This document shows positions 52,206-60,466 of a stretch of DNA of 64,000 nucleotides, piece by piece. The stretch spans positions 1 through 64,000 of the forward strand of contig DGTD01000036.1 in assembly GCA_002396385.1 (NCBI GenBank). The letters run 5' to 3'. Made by a program: the position numbers and the translations under genes. The notes under the pieces were generated by a model. That model was not told where the DNA came from. It saw only the letters and a list, made by a program, of their open reading frames with translations, and did no database searches. Source of the stretch: Bacteroidales bacterium UBA4345. Lineage in GTDB: Bacteria > Bacteroidota > Bacteroidia > Bacteroidales > Paludibacteraceae. Positions within the stretch are counted from its first letter, which is position 1. Every line of letters starts with the position of its first letter.

Positions 52206-53339
52206 TTACACGTGGAAAACGAGCAACGGGGTTTGCGTGTTGTCGAGCATGGTTTTTGCTGTGCTCGGATTGAACAGACGCACGAATATGCTGCGCTCGT
52301 GGGTGGTCAGCGATACAATGTCGATATGTTCGTCTCTTACATATTTGTCGATGGCTGGTAGTGTGTCATCGCCATTCAGCAGGCTGATGGTTATCTCCTG
52401 TTCGGGGTAGTTCTTTTTAAAGTATTCCTGAATCCCGCGGAGCTTTATCTCGTTCCAAAGCTGGTTGTCGCTCTCCTCATTCTTTTTTCCTTTGGCCAGG
52501 TGGAGGAAGTGGACCTTGAAGCGGAATGGTTTCAACAGCGTCATAAGGCTGTCGAATGCCAATAGGTCGTCGTCTTCAAAACGGGTGGCATAGACAAGGT
52601 TCTTCATCTCCGAAAAATTCTTGAATGTTGAGTCTTTCGGTAATACGAAGACGGGTATGCGCGAGCGCTCCATCACTTCTCCGGTTATGCTGCCTATCTC
52701 TTCCCGTTCCATCTCGGCCTTGCTGCGGCTTCCCATAATGATTAGTTGCGGCTCGTTGTCGCGGCTGTATTTCAAGATGGCGTCTTCTGGTATGCCTGTT
52801 TTTGTCACAAAACGGTAGTTTACGTCAGGAAGGACCTTGTCGGCAATGGCTGCTTTCAGTTGTCTGTCGAGCAATTCTTGTTGTTGCTTGACTTCGTCGA
52901 GTTTTGCCTGTAATGCGGTGTCGCGTTTGCCTTTTTCACGCGTCAGCATTTCCTCTATCAAGTTGATGTGAGGGGTTGGGTCTATAAACGAGTGGAACAG
53001 CACAACACTGGTGTTGTAGATCTGTGCCAGGTTGAATGCAACTTCGCAGGTGTGGAGGTTGTAGTTCGAAAAATCGATTGGAACGAGCAACTCGCCTTGG
53101 TGCGATGCTTTGCGTAAGGCGTCTGCTTCCGCCTGGTTCTGGTTTATTTCTTCCACTATGGCGGTCGCTCTGTCTAGGTCGCTTTCTTTTATGCGGACGC
53201 GCACGTTACGGGTGACAATGCTGTCGCCCACATGCTGGATTATCGAATCTATTCCGTTTGCCTCTAACTCCAGTTGAAGGGCTTGGGCCTTCTCTAACGA
53301 GTGGATGGCAAGGGTAACGAGTTTCACTTTATCGTCCAT
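52206..53339 (-). CDS. DUF2007-Usp-Usp fusion (universal stress protein)
   Basis: 377 residues. N-terminal DUF2007-type signal domain (about 1-68; VKLVTLAIHSLEKAQALQLE, GDSIVTRNVRVRIKESDLDR), then two Usp domains: about 80-235 (LLVPIDFSNYNLHTCEVAFN, IIMGSRSKAEMEREEIGSIT, RIPVFVLP) and about 245-377 (NLVYATRFEDDDLLAFDSLM, DIVSLTTHERSIFVRLFNPS). The first Usp keeps part of the G-x2-G-x9-G nucleotide loop; the second has lost it. A helical insert (about 130-165) lies in the first Usp. Usp proteins act in stress survival; the fused DUF2007 part suggests ligand sensing, an inference. Confidence 0.85.
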   Translation of the reverse strand: MDDKVKLVTLAIHSLEKAQALQLELEANGIDSIIQHVGDSIVTRNVRVRIKESDLDRATAIVEEINQNQAEADALRKASHQGELLVPIDFSNYNLHTCEVAFNLAQIYNTSVVLFHSFIDPTPHINLIEEMLTREKGKRDTALQAKLDEVKQQQELLDRQLKAAIADKVLPDVNYRFVTKTGIPEDAILKYSRDNEPQLIIMGSRSKAEMEREEIGSITGEVMERSRIPVFVLPKDSTFKNFSEMKNLVYATRFEDDDLLAFDSLMTLLKPFRFKVHFLHLAKGKKNEESDNQLWNEIKLRGIQEYFKKNYPEQEITISLLNGDDTLPAIDKYVRDEHIDIVSLTTHERSIFVRLFNPSTAKTMLDNTQTPLLVFHV

Positions 53340-53440
53340 AACCTTCTGCTTGCTTGTTTGCGTAAATATACATCTTTTTTTGCAACTATTGGCTCCCCAG
53401 GCTCATATTTTACCAACAAATGTGCAGCCTGTTGCGATGA

Positions 53441-54475
53441 CTATGGCTGTTTCTTCGCTTTCGCTATAAGGCTTCTGGCTGTCTCTATTATGCTGTCGGT
53501 GTCGTATAGGTAGGCTTTTTCTTTGTCGAGTGCCACTTTTACGTCGGGTTCTATGCCCCATTCTGTGCAGCGCCCTTTCGAATCGAGGTAGATGGCCGAC
53601 GAATACCTGACGGTCCAGCCGCAGGGTAGCTCGTCACTTGCTGGCACTCCCGAACCGCCACCGGTCCTGTCGCCGACTATCAAGACGTGCCTTTGTGGTT
53701 GTACCTCTTGCGTGAACAGGTTGGCGGCGCTGTATACGTCGCGGTTGGTCAGCACGATGGTCGGACCGGCGTATATGACTCCGTCGGCCGGCTCTATATA
53801 GATGGCTTGCTTGTCCGACAGGGCGTTGTGTGCGCGGCCAGTCTTCCGCCTGAAGTAGCTGGCGAGGGTCTTCTGTGGGGTGAAGTGGCTGGCCAGGCGC
53901 TCGGCGTTTGTTATCATTCCACCGCCGTTCCCGCGTATGTCTACTATCACGCCTTTCGCTTTCTTAAAGTGGAGTAGAACGTTGTTGATGTTCGACTCTG
54001 AAAATGCGGTGCTGAAACTGGGGTAGTAGACGTAGCCAATGCTGTCGGGGGTCAGCATTTTGTAGTACAGACCGCCTGCCCGACGGTAGTCGCTTCCCAG
54101 ATATTTGTCCGTGAATATGACGTTCTTTATAAAGTTGTCTTCATATTTTTCGTGCAGGTTGTAGCGGCTCACGTCGAAGGTCGATGTCAGGTTCACGTGC
54201 CCGTCTTTCAATTCGTTCAGCATGCCGCCCATAACGTAGAACAACTCTTCCATGGTGTGGCATTCAAGCGCCTTGCTGTAATAGGTGGCGCGTACTTTGT
54301 TCCAGTCTTCTATGCTGTCTTTCTTGAACTCGAAGAAACAGTATTTTTGGTCGATGATGCTCCAAAGTGTGTTGAAGTTGGTGGTCACATCATTTTCTTT
54401 CTCCAGGTCTTTGTCGCAGCTGGTGGTTGCTATCAGGGCCGCAAGGCTGGCCAGTAGGGTTAGCGTCTTTCTCAT
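53441..54475 (-). CDS. S41 family peptidase, lipoprotein
   Basis: 344 residues. Lipobox TTSC (Cys20) followed by DKDLEKEND, an acidic export signal. Peptidase S41 domain (about 150-330): GVIVDIRGNGGGMITNAERL, LTNRDVYSAANLFTQEV with the catalytic Ser, VGDRTGGGSG. No PDZ domain is seen. The S-x-x-x-N spacing in place of the usual Glu is slightly off. Probably surface-exposed and degrades or processes peptides. It overlaps the DUF3316 gene by 4 bases. Confidence 0.88.
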   Translation of the reverse strand: MRKTLTLLASLAALIATTSCDKDLEKENDVTTNFNTLWSIIDQKYCFFEFKKDSIEDWNKVRATYYSKALECHTMEELFYVMGGMLNELKDGHVNLTSTFDVSRYNLHEKYEDNFIKNVIFTDKYLGSDYRRAGGLYYKMLTPDSIGYVYYPSFSTAFSESNINNVLLHFKKAKGVIVDIRGNGGGMITNAERLASHFTPQKTLASYFRRKTGRAHNALSDKQAIYIEPADGVIYAGPTIVLTNRDVYSAANLFTQEVQPQRHVLIVGDRTGGGSGVPASDELPCGWTVRYSSAIYLDSKGRCTEWGIEPDVKVALDKEKAYLYDTDSIIETARSLIAKAKKQP

Positions 54476-55335
54476 TGCATCACGTTTATAAATTCTGCTG
54501 GTATTCTTTCTTCCCCTTTAAATGAATAGATGTTGTGTACTACTCCGATTTTTACCGACATCTCCAGATTACGGCCTTCCAGTTTGTTGACGTCGTAGCG
54601 TAACCGTTCCGCTACCATGCCGAGGTTGATGGTGGCGAGCCGGCCTATCGGGAAGTTTACCGAAAACTCGTTGCGGAACTGCAGCCTGTTGCCGAAACTG
54701 GTTAATACGAAGTTACCCTCGAAGTTGTCTATTGCCGATATGTCGTAATACAACTGGGTGTATTTGGGCGAGAACATGATTCCTACGGCTGCTATCGAGA
54801 AGTGGTCGGATATCTGGATGGGCTCTTTCTTTATTTTAAATGTGTAGCTGCTCTTGAGCGATAGCCACAGGTTGGTGTTTGCTATTACGTTTACCGGGTT
54901 GTTGCTGTTGTGTGCCAGATATTTCAAACCCAGATCAAGGTTACTGTAGGCGCCGGGCATCAGCTTCAGTCTGCCAATGGGGGTAGTGTGGTAATGCGCT
55001 CCATAAAAACCGCGTGCGTAAAGGCTGAGCATGCGGTAGTTCTGCGCCGGACTCAAATCGGAGGCGACGTGCAGCGCTGCTCCGTCATATTTCGAGAACT
55101 TCCGGTGTGTGGCGCTATAGTAGCGTTGCTCGTCGAACCCTAGTCCTATCTGGGCTCCCTGGTAGAGTAGTCCCGACAGGTATTCGTCGTAAGTGTGGTG
55201 GTGCCCCGCACTCGCCCAGGTCGTTTTTGTGGTTAAACGGTATTGGGGTGGGGTGGCCGTGCTGTCGGTCTGGGCCTCTGTATAGTGTCGGACGGTCAGT
55301 AGGGTCAGCAAGAGCAGAATGTATTTTTTTGTCAT
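54472..55335 (-). CDS. DUF3316 exported protein
   Basis: 287 residues from the ATG at 55333-55335, giving a clean signal peptide (KKYILLLLTLLTV then AQ). An earlier start would add a charged stretch. The body is a beta-barrel-like sequence typical of DUF3316 (TKTTWASAGHHHTYDEYLSG, LSLYARGFYGAHYHTT, NLGMVAERLRYDVNKLEGRN). The family is limited to Bacteroidetes and has no assigned role. It is transcribed first, with the S41 peptidase behind it. Confidence 0.8.
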   Translation of the reverse strand: MTKKYILLLLTLLTVRHYTEAQTDSTATPPQYRLTTKTTWASAGHHHTYDEYLSGLLYQGAQIGLGFDEQRYYSATHRKFSKYDGAALHVASDLSPAQNYRMLSLYARGFYGAHYHTTPIGRLKLMPGAYSNLDLGLKYLAHNSNNPVNVIANTNLWLSLKSSYTFKIKKEPIQISDHFSIAAVGIMFSPKYTQLYYDISAIDNFEGNFVLTSFGNRLQFRNEFSVNFPIGRLATINLGMVAERLRYDVNKLEGRNLEMSVKIGVVHNIYSFKGEERIPAEFINVMQ

Positions 55336-55355
55336 GTGTCTTTTTTTTGATAGGT

Positions 55356-55363
55356 CAAATTTA
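55356..55363 (-). promoter_or_regulatory. Candidate -7 element (TAAATTTG) for the DUF3316-S41 operon
   Basis: Perfect TAnnTTTG on the minus strand, 20 bases before the ATG; -33 position not matched. Confidence 0.45.
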
Positions 55364-55491
55364 CACAAATTCCGCCTATTGTTGAAATATTGTTAAAGTG
55401 AATAATTATTTATGCTGTGTGCGTGTGTTTGATTTATATGAAAAACACTATATTAGTGAAAAAATTATCTTGTTACTTTTAATTTAAACTT

Positions 55492-56589
55492 ATGCGATTT
55501 CTGAATTTTATAGCTGCTGTTTCGCTATCTGCTGTTTGCCTGACGGCTGAGGCGCAAATCTCTGAGTTGACGGAAGACGAGGTCACTACGCTCCAACAAG
55601 CTATACAGCACTATCACAACAATGCTCCCGATTTGTCAATCGGTCTTTTTGAAAAATTGTTGGTTAAACACCCCGATAACTATCTGGTCAATTATGAGTA
55701 TTGTCTGCCTAAAATGCAGAAACAACAGTTTGGCGAGGTTGTGAAAATCACGAAAAAGTTGGAAAAGAGTCCGTACGTCGAACCTATGCTGTTCCAGTTG
55801 CAGGGCAATGCCTACGATTATATGGGTAAGCGGAAAGCGGCTGTCGCCAGCTACGACAAGGGAATCAAGCGCTTCCCTAAGTCGGGTTGCCTCTATATGG
55901 AAAAGGGTAATATAAGGCTTATGGAAAAGGACCCTGATGCTGCGCTCGTGCTTTACGAGAAGGCTTTCGAGGTGGAACCTGCTTACCCTTCTCCCTATTA
56001 TAGGGCGGCTGCTTTGTTCTTGTCGTCGCAAGAGCCTGTCTGGGGGCTGATTTATGGTGAGGCTTTCTTGCTGTTGGAAAAGGGAGCACGCAATGTCGCT
56101 ATGCAGAAGGCTATGGTGAATAAGTTGGATAATTCGTTCGAGTTGAAAGACGATACCTTCCGAATCCAAATGTCTAGAAACGTTATTCAGATGAGTGGGC
56201 TGCAACTGAAAATCCCGTTCCCTATTATTTACGAGTTGGCGGTGTCAAAATCTAAGGCTGTTGATGATATGAAGGCTGGGAAAAGGACAACGGTGACTGT
56301 TTACGATTTGATGGAAATGAGGAAGGCTGTGGCTCTTACGTATAAAGAAGAATGGAAGGAAAAGAATCCGAACTATCTGTTCGATTATCAGAATATGCTT
56401 ATCGAGGGCGGATATTTCGAGGCTTACACGATGTATATCTTTAAGGATGTCTTCGAAAAAGAGTACAACGAGTATGCTTCGAAACAAGAAAATAAGGAGG
56501 TGTTAGACGCTCTTAAGGTATGGATGCGGCAGCACCCTTTCTCTCCTGACGAAAATCAATTTATTAAACGTAACGATTTAGTATTATGA
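55492..56589 (+). CDS. Exported TPR protein
   Basis: 365 residues. Signal peptide (about 1-21, ending AEA), then tetratricopeptide repeats (about 35-210): VEPMLFQLQGNAYDYMGKRK, GCLYMEKGNIRLMEKDPDAA, VEPAYPSPYYRAAALFLSSQ. A different, largely helical region follows (about 215-365). TPR repeats bind partner proteins; the place is the periplasm or outer membrane. The next gene starts inside its last codons (4-base overlap). Confidence 0.85.
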   Translation: MRFLNFIAAVSLSAVCLTAEAQISELTEDEVTTLQQAIQHYHNNAPDLSIGLFEKLLVKHPDNYLVNYEYCLPKMQKQQFGEVVKITKKLEKSPYVEPMLFQLQGNAYDYMGKRKAAVASYDKGIKRFPKSGCLYMEKGNIRLMEKDPDAALVLYEKAFEVEPAYPSPYYRAAALFLSSQEPVWGLIYGEAFLLLEKGARNVAMQKAMVNKLDNSFELKDDTFRIQMSRNVIQMSGLQLKIPFPIIYELAVSKSKAVDDMKAGKRTTVTVYDLMEMRKAVALTYKEEWKEKNPNYLFDYQNMLIEGGYFEAYTMYIFKDVFEKEYNEYASKQENKEVLDALKVWMRQHPFSPDENQFIKRNDLVL

Positions 56590-57107
56590 AAAAAACAGTT
56601 CTTTCCCTCTTTTTGGCGTCTATAGCCTTTTTCGGCTACGCTAAACCCGATTTTGAAATTCCTGAGGTCAAGAAGTATGAAAATGCCGAAGAATGCAGAA
56701 AAGATAATGATGTAGCGCTGAAAACTGCTAAATTCTTCTTCGACGCAAAGTTGCCTGAAGATTTGCCTTGGGTGAAAAAGGCGAATGCGTTCGTTTTGGT
56801 TTGGCTCACCGAGTCTGACGACATTATGGTTACGATAGACGAGACCCGTTGTCCGTTCATGAAATGCGACAATAAAGATATTCGTAGCCAAATGCTTGTG
56901 GCTTATCTTTCCGGCTGTGTTGTCTATTGTCTTGAAAATAAACAGAAGGAGCACAACTTCGATATGCATTTCTTCGCCTTGACCAAGACGTTGGAGTACT
57001 ACGAGAAAAACAAGAGTATATCTGGAAGTGACAAATTTATGGATAAACTGCTCAACGACTCTAAAAAAAGTTCCTTCAAGGCCAAAGAGCAAAAGAAGTT
57101 CAAATGA
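56586..57107 (+). CDS. Exported protein coupled to the TPR gene
   Basis: 173 residues: signal peptide (about 1-19, ending YA), then a Lys/Glu-rich helical body (KSISGSDKFMDKLLNDSKKS near the end; CPFMKCDNKDIRSQMLVAYL in the middle). It has no recognised family. The 4-base overlap with the TPR gene and the shared export signal suggest the two proteins work together. Confidence 0.75.
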   Translation: MKKTVLSLFLASIAFFGYAKPDFEIPEVKKYENAEECRKDNDVALKTAKFFFDAKLPEDLPWVKKANAFVLVWLTESDDIMVTIDETRCPFMKCDNKDIRSQMLVAYLSGCVVYCLENKQKEHNFDMHFFALTKTLEYYEKNKSISGSDKFMDKLLNDSKKSSFKAKEQKKFK

Positions 57108-57147
57108 ACTTGAGGTCTCGGCATCTGATGACTTTTCATTATAGGTT

Positions 57148-57190
57148 AACATCCTGGGAAACTTTTGTCTCTCAGGATGTTTTATTGTAA
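57148..57190 (+). terminator. Terminator of the TPR operon
   Basis: Stem AACATCCTG/CAGGATGTT (57148-57156 with 57173-57181), extended inside by a few weaker pairs, then TTATTG. Confidence 0.8.
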
Positions 57191-57282
57191 TTAAGTAACT
57201 ATTTGTTTTTGTTCCTTTGCAGTACACTTCCCTGAAGGGAAAAATAAATCCCAATTCTTTAGATGTTTTGTCAACAAGATAA

Positions 57283-57420
57283 AACAATAGCAACATATGG
57301 TCCTCTACTACGTTTTGGTCCCAATACGCCGATAGGGCTTATTGCCTGCCTTTTAATTCTAATGGTGTTCAAGATGCTTATGTTTTTGGGTCCAATTATG
57401 TGAGACCTGTAACAAAATAG
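57283..57420 (+). pseudogene. Remnant of a Fib_succ_major/DUF1566-type surface protein
   Basis: A 45-codon frame right after an in-frame stop (57280-57282), with no start codon, reads NIWSSTTFWSQYADRAYCLP, then FNSNGVQDAYVFGSNYVRPV and TK-stop. WSST, AYCLPF and the ending YVRPV are typical of the C-terminus of that family. Everything upstream is lost. A good terminator still follows at 57439-57474. Confidence 0.6.
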
Positions 57421-57438
57421 ACATGTTTTTCTGTATGG

Positions 57439-57474
57439 AGAGGTCTTTTATATAGCGAAAGACCTCTTTTTTTG
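57439..57474 (+). terminator. Terminator downstream of the gene remnant
   Basis: A 10-bp perfect stem AGAGGTCTTT/AAAGACCTCT (57439-57448 with 57458-57467), 9-nt loop, then TTTTTTT. Confidence 0.88.
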
Positions 57475-57501
57475 TGCGCTGTAAAAAATATGTTTTTTCT
57501 C

Positions 57502-57542
57502 TTGCTTTTTCTGATTTAATCTTTAACTTTGTATCGCAAAGT
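57502..57542 (+). promoter_or_regulatory. Promoter of the creD-region operon with overlapping 17-bp palindrome
   Basis: TTG (57502-57504), 19 bases, TAACTTTG (57524-57531). The palindrome ACTTTG-TATCG-CAAAGT (57526-57542) covers the -7 element and start point, so a bound repressor would block the polymerase. The same motif recurs before creD at 58491-58507. Confidence 0.75.
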
Positions 57543-57560
57543 ACTTTTAATAGATGCTAT

Positions 57561-58169
57561 ATGGAGAACAAAGAAGCTTTCAACGCTTTAAGTGAAATAA
57601 GGGATATGATGGCTAAGTCGACCAAAGTGCTGTCGCTGAGTGGGCTGTCTGCTGTGGCTATTGGCTCTTTGGCCCTTCTGGCCGCTTATGTGGCCGGACG
57701 GCTTTTGGCTTCCGATGCCATTTCGCAGTACTACAAGCTTAAACTGCTGACTGCTGGAGCGGTGGCTCTTTTTGTAGCCTGCGCTTTGGTTGTTCTGTTA
57801 TTCGCAAAACGGAAAGCGGCTAAAAACAACATTCCTTTCCAACTCGATGCCACATCGCGTAAAATGCTCTGGTACTTCTTCCTTCCGCTGGTGGTGGGGG
57901 GCTTTATGTGTGCGGCGCTTATCTTGCAGGGACATTATGGACTGACGTCGTCTTTCATGTTGGTGTTCTATGGGTTGGCGCTGGTCAACATGTCGGGTTA
58001 CACTTACTCTAATGTCAAGTATCTCGGATATGCCGAACTGTTGCTTGGACTGGTGGACTGTGTCTCCATTCAGTATGCGTTGGTTTTCTGGTCTTTGGGG
58101 TTCGGAGTGTTCCACATTGTTTATGGCATTGTTTTCCATTTTCTTTACGAGAGAAAGCACGCAAAATGA
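57561..58169 (+). CDS. Membrane protein paired with a winged-helix regulator
   Basis: 202 residues from the ATG at 57561, after the promoter. About six hydrophobic segments (LSGLSAVAIGSLALLAAYVA, LLTAGAVALFVACALVVLLF, WYFFLPLVVGGFMCAALILQ, then three more). A common product upstream of small winged-helix regulators and CreD in Bacteroidetes; it may sense envelope stress and pass it to the regulator. The regulator gene overlaps its end by 4 bases. Confidence 0.78.
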   Translation: MENKEAFNALSEIRDMMAKSTKVLSLSGLSAVAIGSLALLAAYVAGRLLASDAISQYYKLKLLTAGAVALFVACALVVLLFAKRKAAKNNIPFQLDATSRKMLWYFFLPLVVGGFMCAALILQGHYGLTSSFMLVFYGLALVNMSGYTYSNVKYLGYAELLLGLVDCVSIQYALVFWSLGFGVFHIVYGIVFHFLYERKHAK

Positions 58170-58474
58170 ATATAGGTCTTGAAAATATAAATAAGGCTTT
58201 CGAGAGCAAGGCGAGGCTGGGTATTATGTCGGTTCTCATGGTCAACGACGAGGTGGATTTCTCTACCTTGAAGTCGTTGCTTGGGCTGACCGATGGTAAC
58301 TTGGCCAGCCATGTCAAGAATTTGGAGGAGTTGGGCTATATACTTACAAAGAAACAGTTTATCGGACGTAAACCCAATACCTCTTTCTCGGTAACTGAAA
58401 AGGGAAGGGCTGCTTTTAACGAGCATCTCAATGCCTTGGAGGCTTTTTTGAAAAATACGAAGAATAACAACTAA
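58166..58474 (+). CDS. Winged-helix transcription regulator
   Basis: 102 residues. Winged-helix DNA-binding fold of the HTH_27 type: INKAFESKARLGIMSVLMVN, VDFSTLKSLLGLTDGNLASH, VKNLEELGYILTKKQFIGRK, PNTSFSVTEKGRAAFNEHLN. No effector domain. Such short proteins bind palindromes as dimers. Two copies of a 17-bp palindrome flank this gene (57526-57542 and 58491-58507), which suggests it controls both its own operon and creD. Start ATG at 58166 overlaps the membrane protein stop. Confidence 0.85.
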   Translation: MNIGLENINKAFESKARLGIMSVLMVNDEVDFSTLKSLLGLTDGNLASHVKNLEELGYILTKKQFIGRKPNTSFSVTEKGRAAFNEHLNALEAFLKNTKNNN

Positions 58475-58490
58475 TTTTTTTTACTAATAT

Positions 58491-58507
58491 ACTTTGTAAT
58501 ACAAAGT
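58491..58507. promoter_or_regulatory. 17-bp palindrome before creD (second operator copy)
   Basis: ACTTTGT-AAT-ACAAAGT, a perfect 7-bp inverted repeat with a 3-base centre, followed by ACTTTTAA-type text as at the first copy. It lies 20 bases before the creD ATG. Confidence 0.75.
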
Positions 58508-58526
58508 ACTTTTAAAATTTATTGAT

Positions 58527-59942
58527 ATGATGAACGAAAATGAAAACACTAAACCAGCTTCTAAGGTGGCGCTGGTTAGTAAATTGGGACTGAAATGTAC
58601 GCTGATTGCCGTTTTGGCGGCGCTTCTCTTGATTCCTACCTGCTCGGTGCAGAGTCTTATCCGCGAACGTGAGCGTTCTGCCGACGATGTCATCGACGAG
58701 GTTTCGAAGCAGTGGTGCGGTAAACAGACAGTTGTGGCTCCCTGCCTTTCCGTCTCTAAGTCTTTTGTGGTTTCTTCTCCTGTGACTACCTCGTCTGATG
58801 GTGATGCTGCTTCTGACGAAAACGTCGCAGAAGAACTGGAGGTTGTTGGTCAAACTGTTAAAAAAGCTGTCAGAACTCAGCGGGTTACAAAAAAGATGAA
58901 TCTGCTGCCGCATAATGTCAGTATTACTGGTTCGGTTGGTACTTCTGAACTCAAACGCAGTATCTACAAGGTGGTAACTTATGAGGCGCCTTTGACCATT
59001 ACCGGCGATTTTAAACTTACCGAAGAGGAAATCCAGTCGCTGGGTTTGGTCGAAAAGGAGGCGGAACTCGATTTCGCTGTTTACAACCTGAAGGGCATTG
59101 CCGACGAGGTTTCCATTCTGTTTGGTGACAAGCGTGTTGTCCTTACTCCTAACGGTCTCGGTTTGGGTGGCAGTTGCAGGAAACTTTCTGCTAAAGTCGA
59201 TATTTCCGACTTGTTGGCGGGTAAGTCTGTGCCTTTCTCTATGTCGGTTTCGCTGAAGGGTTCCCGTTCGCTTTCCTTTATCCCGGTCGGGCAAAACACT
59301 ACTGTCGACCTGAAGTCTGACTGGCATTCTCCTAGCTTCAATGGAAACTTCCTTCCTGATAAGCGCAAAGTGGGGAAAGATGGTTTCACTGCCAGTTGGA
59401 AGGTTTCGTACATCAACCGGTCTTATCCGCAAGTGTTCGAATCTACCTCAAATCTTGATTCTGAAATTCGCAACTCTGCTTTCGGCGCCGATTTAATTCT
59501 TCCTGTCCAGCACTACCAGCAGTCTATGCGTACGGCCAAATACGCGGCACTCTTTATTTTCTTGACTTTTGCCATCTTTTTCTTCATTGAGGTCATGAAC
59601 AAGAAGAGTATACACCCTATACAGTACCTGTTCGTCGGCCTGGCTTTGTGCGTCTTTTATTGTCTCCTGTTGTCTTTGTCGGAACATGTGGGCTTTGTCT
59701 GGGCTTATGCTTTATCTACTCTGATGACGATTGTGATGATTACGCTTTACGCTATTGCTATATTAAGGATTAAGAAGACGGCTTGCTACATTGGCGCTGC
59801 TTTGGGTGGACTCTATGCCTACATTTTCGTCCTCATACAGATGGAGACTTACGCTTTGTTGGCTGGTAGCCTCGGACTCTTCGCTATTCTGGGTCTTCTG
59901 ATGTATTTCTCGCAGCGTATAAACTGGAACAATGCCGATTAG
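58527..59942 (+). CDS. creD: Inner membrane stress protein CreD
   Basis: 471 residues. One N-terminal membrane helix (about 25-45; KCTLIAVLAALLLIPT), a large periplasmic part (about 50-330), then six membrane segments (about 335-465). CreD marks are present: ERERSADDVIDEVSKQWCGK, KTIYKVVTYE-like strands, LGLSDLR-equivalent, SLKGSRSLSFIPVGQNTTVD and the DWHSPSFNGNFLPDKR region (W..P.F.G.FLP). Known in E. coli as part of the CreBC regulon, important for envelope integrity. Here it is tied to a winged-helix regulator rather than CreBC. Confidence 0.93.
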   Translation: MMNENENTKPASKVALVSKLGLKCTLIAVLAALLLIPTCSVQSLIRERERSADDVIDEVSKQWCGKQTVVAPCLSVSKSFVVSSPVTTSSDGDAASDENVAEELEVVGQTVKKAVRTQRVTKKMNLLPHNVSITGSVGTSELKRSIYKVVTYEAPLTITGDFKLTEEEIQSLGLVEKEAELDFAVYNLKGIADEVSILFGDKRVVLTPNGLGLGGSCRKLSAKVDISDLLAGKSVPFSMSVSLKGSRSLSFIPVGQNTTVDLKSDWHSPSFNGNFLPDKRKVGKDGFTASWKVSYINRSYPQVFESTSNLDSEIRNSAFGADLILPVQHYQQSMRTAKYAALFIFLTFAIFFFIEVMNKKSIHPIQYLFVGLALCVFYCLLLSLSEHVGFVWAYALSTLMTIVMITLYAIAILRIKKTACYIGAALGGLYAYIFVLIQMETYALLAGSLGLFAILGLLMYFSQRINWNNAD

Positions 59943-60354
59943 TGCCGATTTCCCCTTGCAGCAGGTGGTTGGGGCTGTTAACCTCCTGTTCCTTACGGTT
60001 GTCGTCCTGGCCCCAGTTCTTGTCTATAGGTTTACGTCAAAACGACGTGGTTCTTGTTGGACTTATTTCCTTATCGCTCTTCCTCTCTCGGCTGCGGCTG
60101 TTTTGGGTGGTTGCTGGCTTGACGATTATTCAACCAGCCTGCTTCTGGAATCCTATGGCTACAACGAAGGCTTGGTTAACGAGTACGCCAATGTTTTGCC
60201 TGAGAATATGGAGAAAGTGGACCTGTTACTGGGTAGCCATGTGTCTTTCAACAACTCCTTCTTGTTGTTGCTCCTTGCCATCGATGCCCTTTATTGTGTA
60301 ATGGTGTTCTTCTTGCTCAATATCGTGAAGATGCTGTTCCGAACTGTACGATAA
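59932..60354 (+). CDS. Small membrane protein coupled to creD
   Basis: 140 residues from the ATG at 59932, overlapping the creD end by 11 bases. Three hydrophobic segments (VNLLFLTVVVLAPVLVYRF, YFLIALPLSAAAVLGGCWL, FLLLLLAIDALYCVMVFFLL). No family recognised. Tight coupling makes it a likely helper of CreD. Confidence 0.72.
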   Translation: MPISADFPLQQVVGAVNLLFLTVVVLAPVLVYRFTSKRRGSCWTYFLIALPLSAAAVLGGCWLDDYSTSLLLESYGYNEGLVNEYANVLPENMEKVDLLLGSHVSFNNSFLLLLLAIDALYCVMVFFLLNIVKMLFRTVR

Positions 60355-60466
60355 GTGTTGTGATGCGTTCTTCATGGGAAAAATAAAATTGCAACATTGC
60401 GATTTCCCAGGGTGCGGTTGCTTCTTTCATAACTTCGTGGTGTAAAGAATAAACAACTAAAACCAA

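Noticed and set aside
58491..58507. Second palindrome as part of a perfect -7 promoter element
   Set aside because: The TA is one base out of register with TTTG, so I report it only as an operator-like site.
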